From: Poronia punctata
Taxonomy: Eukaryota > Ascomycota > Sordariomycetes > Xylariales > Xylariaceae
DNA length: 44,993 nucleotides
Reading direction: 5' to 3'
Assembly (NCBI GenBank): GCA_022579005.1
Contig: MU401708.1
Span: 2,377-47,369 of the forward strand
Shown: positions 11,632 through 22,646 of the stretch, piece by piece
How positions within the stretch are numbered: position 1 is the first letter of the stretch
How the letters are laid out: each line of letters opens with the position of its first letter
Notes under the pieces: generated by a model
The model's input: the letters and a program-made list of their open reading frames with translations, nothing else
Told to the model about the DNA's origin: nothing
Database searches by the model: none
Position numbers and translations under genes: made by a program

Positions 11632-13207
11632 TCAACCGCGATAGAGGAGACCATGTGCCTTTTTCAACTTGTCAAAATTGAACTGTGACCAGAATATGCC
11701 GTCCTGTGTTTTGGTTTATTTTATTAATTAAAAATCCAGATCCTGAAAGAAACAAACACAAACTTACCCATATAGTACGAAAAGCAAAGGTATCCAGAAA
11801 GCGAATTATCTTCATAGCTTTCCCATACCAGAACCAAGCCGGCGGGGAATCTTTCAGACTTTGCGTCACCACGTTTTGGGCGTAGATGAATCGATCGGTG
11901 GTTTCTTGAAAACGAGAGATTAGTTAAGTAATTTGTTTCAAGTAAAGTAAAGTACTCTTTTCAGAGAAGAAGAACAAGAAAACAAGAAGAAACAGACCTG
12001 GGACTCTCTGGACATGTTGTCCAAACTCGGTAGCAAGAGGGGAAAAGTATGAACCTGGCAAAGCAAAAAGAAAGGTAGTTAGTAATCAGAATAATTGAAT
12101 GAAAGGGTGTGACTCTGGATTCTGGACCTTACCTTCTGGTAGCTCACGTTCCGTATCTCGCTTCAGAATGTTGGTACCCACTTCTCCTGATATTACCTGA
12201 AAAGTAGGGCATGATGTGACTAGGTAAGCTTATAGAGCCGAAAGAGGTAGAAGATGGTCATACCGTGAGAACCTTGACACTGCAGATTTGCTTATAGTCA
12301 GTCGAATGTATCCATGTATCACTAAGAGGGGCCGGCCGGGTGTTACTTACCCAAGGGGTACCATTTCTACACGGAGTGTATTTGACCAATGCTGCAGTGC
12401 GGCCTTGCTAGCGTTGTATGATGCTGTAGATAGATGACCCGAGGGTTATTATTAGTCGCGTCGCTTCACCAGAATGGGGCATGGTGCTGGTTAAGTAGGG
12501 TTATCTAGGAAGCAGTAGGTAAAACTTACAGCCATATACATAGGGGACAACCCCTCCAATCGAACCAATACTGACAATCGTGCCAGAAGATGTGATTAAC
12601 ATGTCATGAAAGTGACAAACCATGCGCATAGGCCCAAAGACGTTGACGTCAAACATGAGATGAACTTGTTTAACATCGGTGTCTGTGGCTGTCATCGTAT
12701 AGCCTTGAAAGATGAGCTTGGAAACATTGTAAGTTAGGAATATGTGTGAAAGACTCACCTATACCCCTGATGGTCATAAAAAGACACGTAAGTAAGTTAG
12801 GTAAGTAACTTTAAATGTTCGAACCCTTTTCAGTAAGTAATAAGAGGACAGAGAACCCCACTCACGCATTATTCACCAACACATCCAAGTAACCATCAGT
12901 GAGACTCTGAATGTTCTGCTTTAGACTTTGGATGGATGTCTCCCGAGTCACATCTAGGGGAAACCAGGTAATTCCCGCTTTCGACAGATGTTCGTGAGAC
13001 TCGGTGGGTAGAACGGTGGCGATGGCATGGATTCCACGGTTGGTGTATTCCGTTACGAGAGCCTCTCCTATACCGCCTTGGCCACAGCTGATCAAGTAGG
13101 AAGTCAGTAAGTACTTCTGATTAGTGAATGAAGGAATGGATAATTTTGTGAGAGGAGGGAGAGCGGCTTTACCCAGTCACTAAAGCAAACTTGGTCTTTT
13201 GGGACAT
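11632..13207 (-). CDS. Short-chain dehydrogenase/reductase, 10 exons, intact
   Basis: Proposed exons (minus strand): 13207-13173, 13087-12866, 12766-12759, 12703-12530, 12423-12351, 12279-12264, 12196-12133, 12054-11998, 11904-11768, 11703-11632. All introns are GT-AG, 55-106 bp. The join is 858 nt with no internal stop (285 aa), normal for a classical SDR. It starts MSQKTKFALVTG. The cofactor motif TGCGQGGIG (residues about 11-19) is followed by VNNAG, a Ser in IVSIGSIGG, and the catalytic YNASK. Later blocks VGTNIL and AWFWYGKAM, together with the TGC-GGIG form, resemble fungal Ayr1-like 1-acyldihydroxyacetone-phosphate reductases, but SDR substrate cannot be told from sequence. Exons 3 (8 nt) and 6 (16 nt) are microexons needed to keep frame and to supply the residues after NNA and the KVLT segment. 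The gene is divergent from the PKS, with starts about 505 bp apart, and is far better preserved than it; it may have served that pathway. Confidence 0.88.
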
Positions 13208-13712
13208 TGCTCCAGGGTTGAGTAGAGTAGTTGAGTAGGTAGTAAAGTAGGTCGAAAGAAGAAAGGAAGAAGATGGGAGAACAAAAAAAAAGAAAAAGAA
13301 AAAGAAAGAAAGAACAGAAGGAAGGGAAGTATGTCGCGCTTATGGTATACAGCAGTTCGCGCATCGGCAGGACTTGTAGAGATATCGCAAGATTGTGCCA
13401 ACTCTGCAGCTATCAATGGTGTTTTACCTAGACAACAGTCAATCCCAGCAATCTTGGTCTAAGTGAATGTGAGTATGATGAACAATGTAGGTAGGTAGAT
13501 GAAGGTACGTTTGATAAGAGAGATTTACATAATGAGGTGTTGTTTCCCGTCCCAGTATAATAGATAATAAACTCCTTAAGACTGCATGTAAAGGGGCATC
13601 TTGTCGACACAAAGCATAGGGTTCCCAGTCCAGTACGTGTTACTTTTTTTGCTTGAAAAAATCAACTTGCGGTTGGGTGTCATTTCAGCTCATTCGAGGC
13701 ACCAAGTTAAAC
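13208..13712. promoter_or_regulatory. Divergent SDR/PKS intergenic promoter region
   Basis: About 505 bp lie between the two start codons. On the plus strand there is a long purine-rich tract at about 13250-13327 (GAAAGAAGAAAGGAAGAAG-like, including a run of nine A), which is pyrimidine-rich on the SDR sense strand, common in filamentous fungal promoters. TATA-like AT patches (TATAATAGATAATAAAC) lie near 13557-13573, about 140 bp upstream of the PKS start. No binding site for a named regulator was identified. Whether the two genes share regulation is inference. Confidence 0.5.
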
Positions 13713-16700
13713 ATGTCGATGGATGCCACAACAACTGCTCGTCAAAACGGGCACGACGTTTCAACGCCCTTGCTCAATGGGAATCATGGCAAAGACGCCG
13801 CACATCTAAACGGAAAAATCCTCAAGCCTACCGTCAACGGACACCATGACCAAAAGGAAGGATATCCGAAGGAGAACCTCTCAACGCCCCTCGTTAATGG
13901 GAACCACGACTCCATTGCAGCCGGAGAAGAAGACCCAATTTGTATTGTTGGAATGGGTAAGTAAAGCAGGACAGGACAGACCCGAATGATGAGAGTGAGT
14001 AACCTAAGTAGTTTGATTGATCTGATATTGTTTTATTCACCTAGCATGTCGTCTTCCCGGAGGTATCCGTTCACCTTCCGATCTCTGGGACTTTCTCATC
14101 CGCAAGAAGAGTGCCCAGAGTCCGGTTGCGGCAGAAAGGTTCAACATCAATGCCTTCTACCATCCCGATAGGAGCCGGGTCAATACGATGGATGATGCCT
14201 ATGGTGGTTACTTCCTGCAAGAAGATGTCCGGCAATTCGAGAATAGCTTCTTCGGGATCAACAACCTCGAGGCAACGCACATGGACCCGCAGCAGAGAAA
14301 ACTACTCGAGGTTGTTTACGAGTGTTTTGAAAGTGCCGGTCTGTCGATGGACAGTGTTGCGGGAGCCAACATAGGGGTTTATGTGGGCATTTTTACAGTC
14401 GATTACCAAATGATGCAGGCTCGAGACGTTGATTATCTACATCGTTATGGTGCTACTGGATCGGGAACGGCAATCAGTGAGTATATTTCAGCATTATTAC
14501 TATTCTCATTCCGTTTGTTTGCATCGTCACGTATTTATGGCCCATATCATACCTTGGACCTTAAATAGTCCCATGGAAAAGTAAAGTTACCGCTGACACT
14601 TGACGACAACTATTAGTGGCCAACAGGATCAGTCATGTCTTTGATCTTCACGGACCTAGGTAAGTTATCAGTTACCTCAAGTTTAGCTTAGCCTGGCCTT
14701 TGAACAAATAGCCAACTACTACCAAATCCCCATCATTGTGCTAATAAAATTCCACACAGTTTCGTCTTGGATACGGCATGTTCATCATCAATCTATTGTC
14801 TTCACAATGCAGTCAACGCCATACGATCCGGAGAGTGTGATGGCGCAATAGTGGCAGGTGCCAACTTGATCACATCCCCTGAGCAACACATCGGAACGGC
14901 CAAGAGCGGCGTCCTCTCGCCTACCTCGACCTGTCACACCTTTGACCGTCTCAGCAGATGGCTATGGTCGTGGAGAGGCCGTGAGTGCCGTATATGTAAA
15001 GCGTCTCTCCGCTGCCCTTCGAGATAAAGACAAGATCTGGTCTGTTATCAGGGGTACTGCTATTAACGCGTAAGTCAGAAAGGCCAACCCCATCTATCTA
15101 CCCGTACCTTTTAAATCACCCCGTGGAAAATCTGACCTTGCTATGGGATGAAAAAAACAGGAATGGAAAGACGCCTGGAATCACACAGCCAAGCTCTAAA
15201 CTCCAGGAAGCAGTGATACGCAAGGCATACATCAACTCCAAGTTGAAATTCGACGAAACTGATTACATCGAATGTCATGGGACTGGTACTGCGGTCGGAG
15301 ATCCCATTGAAGTCGGTGGTTTACAGAATTGTTTCGGCCCTCGGGACTTGCCGCTGAGAATCGGGTCGGTATATGACAATGTGACAAGGGCGTAAAAATC
15401 AATTTTCGCCCAAGAAACCCTCCTGACTTCTTTTTTTTTTTCCCTTACAGTTTTGACATCATCACTAACTTGAAAACACGTCAAGGTGAAAACCAATTTA
15501 GGACACAGCGAAGCCGCTAGCGGATTAACTTCCCTTATAAAAGTCGCCCTCGCCTTTCACAATGGACTCATACCCCCCTCATTCGGCCTGAAGAAGCTAA
15601 ATCCTAAGCGTAAGTGACTGACCCCGATTTTGTTACCTACTTTCCGGGACCGAGAAACTGACTTTGACTTTTTTTTTTTTGCTTTGCTCAATAGTAAATC
15701 TGGAGAGGGCGAATATGAGGGTCCCTGTAGAAGTCGAGGAGTGGCCAAGGGACCTCCGAAGAGCTTCCATCAATTCGTTTGGATACGGAGGGGTGAATGC
15801 CCATGCTATACTCGAATCCATCGACAGTTTTCTTCACCGGACGCACAAAGAAAAAAAAAATCTTTGGATTCAGCCGAGCTACCGGTACCCGAAGGACAAC
15901 TTGTCGTTCTGCCGGTTTCTGCCATGACGACAAAGTCTTTGGAGACCCGGATCCTGCAAACGACGCAAGCTATTCAGCGCTGTTGTGGAAACGACGTCCA
16001 AAGCCTCGCATACACCCTGACTCAACATCGACCAAGCTTACGGACTAGAGGGTTTCTGGCCCCAACGGTACATCACAGTCGATAATCCACTCTGAAATGG
16101 CCGGAACAGCAGTGGGAGGACAAAGTCAGTTGCCTTTTGCATTCGTCTTCACGGGTCAAGGGGCACAGTATGCCGGCATGGGTCTCGAACTGCTCAGAAA
16201 CAAAGACTTTGCGAGCACGATACGGGAGTTGGACAGTATCCTGCAGCAATTACCGTCTACAACAGCTCCGGCGTGGACACTGGAGCAGACAATTCTCGAT
16301 CCGCCCAATATCAGTCAGATCAATGACCCAGTTCGTAGTCAACCTATCTGTACGGCCGTACAAATCGGCCTCGTCGACTTGTTACGAAAATGGCGTGTTT
16401 CCCCTTCCGCCACAATCGGCCACTCTTTAGGGGAAATCGGAGCGGCGTATGCTGCTAATCTGATCACGGCAAAAGAAGCCATTCTCGCAGCCTATTTCCG
16501 TGGTTTTGCCGTGGGTAAGCTCACATTACGGGGTTCCATGGTCGCTGCGAAGCTCACTCCAGAGGCTGCAGTCGAGTTTATAGAACAACACGGTCTAAGG
16601 GGTCAGATCTGCGTTGCATGCGTAAACTCTCCCGAAAGCGTCACGTTGAGCGGCACGCAAGACGGCGCTGACGTTGTTCTGTCCGAACTCCAAAAGAGCG

Positions 16701-19700
16701 GCACTTTTGCGCGGAAACTTGAAACTGGTGGGAGAGCTTACCATTCTCATCTTGTCAAGGAGATTGGCGAGTTGTATGAGAGCCTCTTGACACTCCATCT
16801 GGATGATTCCAGAACTTCTACCGTTCGTTCCGACATTGATATGTTTTCTTCAGTTGAACAGGAACATGGCAAAAAGTCTGGAGTGAAACTCGGCCCTAAC
16901 CGTGCAAGGACGGCAATCTATTGGCGTAACAACTTGGAGAGATCCGTTCAGTTCGCATCTGCCCTTACAAGTCTCATCGAGAGTGGTCCATACCACCTAC
17001 TAGAGATCGGCCCTCATCCCGCTCTCAAAGGCCCGATCCAACAGATTCAGAAAGCCATCAACGCAAGACAGGACTTGCCGTACAGTTCTACGTTGGTGAG
17101 AAACGAAGACGCCGACTTGTGCTTGAAAAAGATGGCCGGAATCCTGTACCAGTTCGGTCACCGTTTGGACTGGAATCATGTAAATGGCCTGACACCGCAG
17201 AGCGAGGTGATCCAGTCTGACCTCTCACCCTACCCATGGGATTACTCGGCTGGCCTACTGTAGACCGAGCCGCGACCAAGTGTCGAACTACGCAATCGCA
17301 AGTACGCCCGTCACGAGCTTCTAGGCACCCTTCAGCCCGCGGGGAACGGGATCGACTGGATGTGGCGTAATATTCTTCAGCTTGGCGAAGTTCCATGGAT
17401 CTCCGATCACAAGGTCGAGTCGCAGATTGTCTTTCCGGCCGTTGGATACATGGCCATGGCTATGGAGGCCATATCTCAGGCCCAAGGGCTCAAGGACGCT
17501 CACACTGGCGAGTACACCAGACAGAAAACAACGTTTGGATTCCGACACGTCAGCTTCGGCAGTGCCTTTGTCATCGAGGACGATAGCAGTATGACGACCG
17601 GAAAATCAGAACTACACACTGTCTTGTCATGGCGTAAGCTATCGACAACAAGCCGATCCGCGGTCTGGTGCGACTTTTCCATCTCTTCTTGGAAAGAAGG
17701 CTCCTCGGTATTGCATTGTTCAGGGGGTATTCGGGCGATTAAGAGTATAGACCCAACTGATACCACCATTCTGCATGATACCAATGGATTCGAGACTCAA
17801 GGCATGGAGAGATGGTATAACAAGCTCACCGATGAAGGAATCGTCTTTGGCCCCAGCTTCCAGGCGTTGACCAGTCTAAGCACCGACAGCGCCCGTGTCC
17901 GCACCGATGCAGTGGCGCCGACCAGACTAAGAACCAGAGTGGGCAAGGACACGGATACCGTGTATCCAGTACATCCCGTCGTCATAGACGCCGTCATGCA
18001 GGCCGGTGTCATGGGAGGAACGGGGGGTAACGTAGGCCTTCTCCGCGTTCACCTTCCCATATTCCTTTCCGAAATGTCAGATTCAAGTCGTCGGCCACGT
18101 TAGGGATGAAGATGCAGCAGTTATTCACTCCCGCTTCAACAGGACCGGTGTTTCCACCATCAGGATCAACTCCGCTTTGAGAGATTCGAATGGTTCCCCC
18201 TTGGTCAACATCAAAGACCTACGTCTTTCCATGTACACGGGCAAGATGACAAAGCAGTTCGATGACGACAACCTTCAACTTCAGCGCCATCCGACCCTGC
18301 GCATCGTTTGGAAGCCCGATATCTTGCGGCTTTCACCCGACATGAGCCGCCAGTTGGAAAGTTACATCGACCACTTTCTACAAAAGCAAAAGTCCGAGTC
18401 TGAAATCACTGACAATGAGATATTGGGCGTCATGGGCGCTCTCCTTGATCTGATAGGACATAACAATCCCAAGATGCGAGTATTGGAGGTTGAAACCGGG
18501 TGTCAGTGCAAAAGGCAGATCTGGCAGAGTCTCCTTGGTATGGAAACGGCACTGCCACGCTGTACCTAGATTGTGGCATCGGGCTGGCATCGTCGACCAA
18601 GGTGGCAAACTCGAAATACAAGAAAAGCCAGCAAAGTCGTACGACGCTCTGGTGATTTACAAGGTAAGTTACTGACCGCTGAATCAACCTCGGAAAAGGG
18701 GGGAATCAACTAGGTACTCACAATGTTTTCAAAAAAGCGTTCCACATCGGAACAATTATGGAAACAGGTTCCAGACCAGCTTCTATCCGTACTCGACGAC
18801 GACGGATTCGTCGTCACTCGCAAGACCGATGCAGCCACTGCGGCCCTGGAGAATGCCAATTTCGAAATCATCCAAGTGCGAAATGGTGTGAGGGACTTGG
18901 CAGAGTCATTAGTCTCTCACTTTCAACAGACTGCTGGCATCAGATCAGTCCAACATATCTCTCTTCTGGACATTCCGCGAGTCACTGTACACCCAAAGAC
19001 TATCTGTATCTCCCTCCTCGAGTTGGAGCGTGAGATCCTTGCTACCATCAGTCCCCAGGATATGGACCTGTTGCGCAAAGTAACAGATGTCACAACCAAC
19101 CTGCTTTGGTTGACGGGTGCCGACATGTTACGCAATCCCAAGCCAGACCTGACCTTGTCAAGTGGGCTTTCTCGCGCCCCTCATGCTCGAGCAGCCGGCA
19201 CTGCGCTGGTCAGTCTTGGACATAGGATCGTCGGAAGATATTGTACGTCAACAACATGTCGCCATCGGAGAGAATATCCTCAAGGCCCTTATGATATCTG
19301 ATCATCACGTGGACGATAAAGAATTCATCCAAGTAGATGGCCTTTTGTACACGAGTCGATTCGAGCCCGACCTCGGCGTCAACGAGCTGTTCCGAAGGCG
19401 TGTCGGTGAACAAGACCCGATCAAGAAGGCCACACTATCATCTGTTGGGCCATGTCGACTTGAGATAGGACGGCCCGGCGTTACCGATACACTGCATTTT
19501 CAGCAGGTCCGAGAACCATCAACGCTTGTGCCGTCGGGATATATAGACGTCGCCATCAAGGCCGTCAGTCTCAATGTTCAGGATGTACACCCAATGAGCG
19601 GAACAGGCCGAGACCCGCTCAGGCACCGTGGCGCAGGGGTTCACCGGAGAAGTCATGGCCGTGGGGTCAGACGTCAAAAATATGAAGCCGGGGGATCGTG

Positions 19701-21888
19701 TCGTGGTCATGACGCCTCATTCCTTCAACACAATCGAAAGGGTTCCGGCATGGACTGCGCACAGAATGCTTCCTGACGAGGGCTTTGACGCTCTTAGCAC
19801 TATAGTAGTGACATACACCACGGCCTTGTATGCTTTACGATACCGAGGGAACCTGCGCAGTGGTGAATCCGTTCTCGTCCACTTGGGAGCTGACCCTGTC
19901 GGCATGGCGGCCATCACCTTGGCATTATCAATGGGTGCCAAGGTATTTACCACGGTCAACTCCCAAGCTGAGCGAGACCATGTCCGGAATGAATTGGGTT
20001 TGCCCGACGCGCATATCTTCAGCTCGACAGATTCTGCATTCGTTCAGGGTCTCAAGGGCGCTACAAACCGCCGAGGCGTCGACTTGGTCATCAACACCCT
20101 CGCTGGTGACCTCATGCATGCCAGCTGGGAATGTCTAGCGAGCTTTAGTCGTTTCGTTGAAATCGGTAGGCGTAAGCTGACGGATGCTGGAAGACTAGCA
20201 AGTAAGTGTTCCCGTCCTTCTTTTAAGAGACCCATGGCTCACTCACATCACACACAGTGCATCCTTTCTTACGGAACACCACTTTCACCGCGTTTGACTT
20301 GATGGATTTGTTCTATCATGAAGATCAGTACTACCGCGATCTGTGGACTAGGTCCGTCCTTTTTGAAATGGACATATTCAATATGGAATTGATGGGTAGG
20401 AGCTAATACCTTTATGTTGTCAGCTTGACAAAAGATGTTCTTGAAATGTACCGCTCCGGTCTTATCAAGGCAGGGCCCATCACAGAGTTTGATATCACCG
20501 ACGTCTCTACCGCTTTTCAGCATGTCTCTTCCAAGGACCGACTCGGCAATGTGGTTCTCTCGCTTGAAAGATCGGACAGCCAGATTCAGGTAAGAGGTTA
20601 CCTACACAGGAGTCACCCCGAGCAGTTTAGTACCGTAACTAACAGAGCCAAAACCAAGGTTACACCATCGAAATATTCGACCATTATGGATCCCGAAAAG
20701 GTCTATCTCATGATTGGCTGTCTCGGAGGGTTGGGTCGTAGCCTGAGTCGCTGGATGATGGCCCGAGGCGCCCGATATTTCGTCTTTCTAGGCCGTTCAG
20801 GCTGTGACAAACCAGACGCAAAAGACCTCGTCAACCGGCTAGAAACAAACGGTGCTCATGTCACCGTTGTGCGAGGTGACGTATCCAATCCTGACCACGT
20901 CAATTCGGCTGTTGAAGCTTGTATTGCCACCAACAGGCCCATAGGAGGTGTGATCCAAGCTGCAATGGGCCTCCATGAAGCCCTATTCAGCACGATGACC
21001 AACGAAGCATGCCATACCGGAATCCAGCCCAAGTGGCGTGGCACCTGGAACCTGCATAATGCACTACAAGGTCACGAAGAAGCACTGGATTTCTTCCTCT
21101 TGACCTCTTCGGTCTCGGGCAGTGTAGCCACGGCGACAGAAAGTAACTACTGTTCAGCAAACGGCTTCCTCGACAGCTTCGCACGCTGGAGACGTGCCCA
21201 AGGCAAAAAGGCCGTTTCTATTGGATTCGGCATGATTGCCGAAGTCGGTTATCTTCACGAGAACCCTGAGATAGGAGCTCTCTTGTTGCGAAAGGGGCTG
21301 CAGGCCTTGACCGAAGACGAGTTCTTGCAGGCCACCGATCTTGCTCTTAGTGGAGAGGGGGGAGAATATGAGACACCGTTACCTAACCCTGAAGCCGCAC
21401 GCATGCTTACCGGCCTCGAACCATTGGGTCTGCGCAAGTTGATTGAGCAAGGTTGGGACGTCAGTAGCGGTAACATGCAGGACCCACGAACCGGTGTTCT
21501 GTCGGCAGCACTCATGGCCAACCAGGGTGATGATGAGAATGAAGCAGACGCTCAGGTCGGCACGTCGGGCGATCCGGAATGGCTGAAGGGTGTTCCGAAA
21601 AATATTGCTGCGTCTTTTGTGGCCGAGACTGGAGCGGCATCGCTCCTTGACGCCATCTTCTCCATCACGAGAAAGAGGTTCGCCAGCTTGATCCTCACCC
21701 CCCTCGACCAGATCGATGCCAGCAAGCCACTAGGACAGTTTGGAATGGACAGTATGATAGGCGCCGAGCTCCGGACCTGGATTTGGGGATCCTTTAAAGT
21801 TGATATCCCATTCTTGGACCTGCTCAGCAACCAGAAATCGTTGACGAATATTGCCGAGGATATTGAAGCAAAGATGGGAGATGACTAG
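13713..21888 (+). pseudogene. Highly reducing type I polyketide synthase, frameshifted
   Basis: Proposed exons: 13713-13956, 14045-14476, 14617-14659, 14760-15069, 15161-15368, 15486-15609, 15695-18663, 18738-20201, 20258-20351, 20424-21888. The start at 13713 has context AAACATGTCG. Domains: Asn/His-rich leader; KS (about 13930-15830) with DTACSSS, ECHGTGT and NLGHSEA; AT (16130-17090) with GHSLGE; DH (17330-18240) with ISDHKVES and HPVVIDAVMQ; a degenerate methyltransferase-like segment (18400-18800); ER (19430-20400); KR (20690-21270) with GCLGGLGRS and SNYCSAN; ACP (21640-21870) with GMDSM. There is no thioesterase, usual for fungal HR-PKS. Seven single-base indels break the frame: +1 at 14946/7 (KS), -1 in A10 at 15850-15859, -1 in C4 near 16060, +1 near 18077 (DH), +1 near 18560-18575, +1 near 19176, +1 near 19602 (ER). 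A TAG at 17261-17263 replaces an expected Trp. Indel-corrected length is about 2450 codons, normal for the family. Either recent decay or unpolished homopolymer errors could explain this. Confidence 0.9.
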
Positions 21889-22646
21889 GGGATTGATTTT
21901 GCCAACGGGTGCAAACACCCTTTGCTGCCGCTTAAGGCATGTTTGGACGGATAATAGATTAGGTATCATTACAGTTTATAAGGTCGCGTCGTTCTCTACC
22001 TACTTGTACACTTTCAAACCAGATTCCTGAAGGCCTTGGCATTTCCCATACCAAATTCTTTGCAGTCTTGGCATTCTTTCTCAGCGGGGCGTTTGCCCAA
22101 AATGTACTTCTTAGGGGCTAATACCTATTTGGGCTAAGAGAAAAAAACAAAACCGGGGCGGATTACCTAACATAGAAAAACTAAACCTACCTTGTGCAGG
22201 TCCTGTCCACTGAAGTTTTCAAGCAACACTGCACTCCAACAGCTCTACTACGGACCCTACAGCACATGCAGCAGGTCTCATTATTTTTATTTTTCCCTTT
22301 GTCTTCATTTCCTCAGGGGATAGAAGAGAGGGAGAGAGATGTTTGCTTTACCTTGGATGCATCCGGCGTAAGGATTTTTGCCCGGGATCACAATACCTAG
22401 GTCAGGTATTTGTATTTTTCCGTTTTCGTAATGACCAGCTACTTTTGCATGCTTGCCACTTTATACTTGGGGCCTCGTACATGAAGGAAATATTAATAAA
22501 ATCGCGATTAATATATTTCACTACGAGAAAGAGATGTTTATAGACTTCGTCGTTCTGCAGCCAGGTTTCAAACCAGGACCTTTTCCCTAATTTTACAAGT
22601 AAAAACCAACTGTAAGAAAGAAGGAAAGAGAAAAGAGAGAAACATC
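21889..22646. other. Intergenic region with dispersed-repeat copy
   Basis: This stretch follows the PKS stop. No gene is supported. It contains the diverged repeat copy at 22227-22281 and otherwise unremarkable, moderately AT-rich sequence. Short pyrimidine-rich stretches occur near 22285-22315. Confidence 0.6.
22227..22281 (+). repeat. Dispersed repeat, diverged copy B
   Basis: It reads ACACTGCACTCCAACAGCTC, continues with a block matching CGGACCCTACAGC, and ends CATGCAGCAGGTCTCAT. It aligns colinearly with copy A (10249-10301), but with many substitutions. It is in the same orientation as copy A and opposite to copy C. Confidence 0.55.

Noticed and set aside
13104..13416. Phe/Ser/Leu-rich minus-strand frames next to the SDR start
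   Set aside because: They translate the purine-rich promoter tract and the first SDR intron; the SDR exon model explains the conserved sequence better.
15630..16085. 151-codon plus-strand frame as a separate gene
   Set aside because: It is the KS-AT linker of the PKS, read in the frame between two single-base deletions, with intronic sequence at its start.
22540..22600. tRNA-like stretch (CCAGGTTTCAAACCAGG)
   Set aside because: It resembles a T-arm only; I could not build acceptor, D and anticodon arms of correct length around it.
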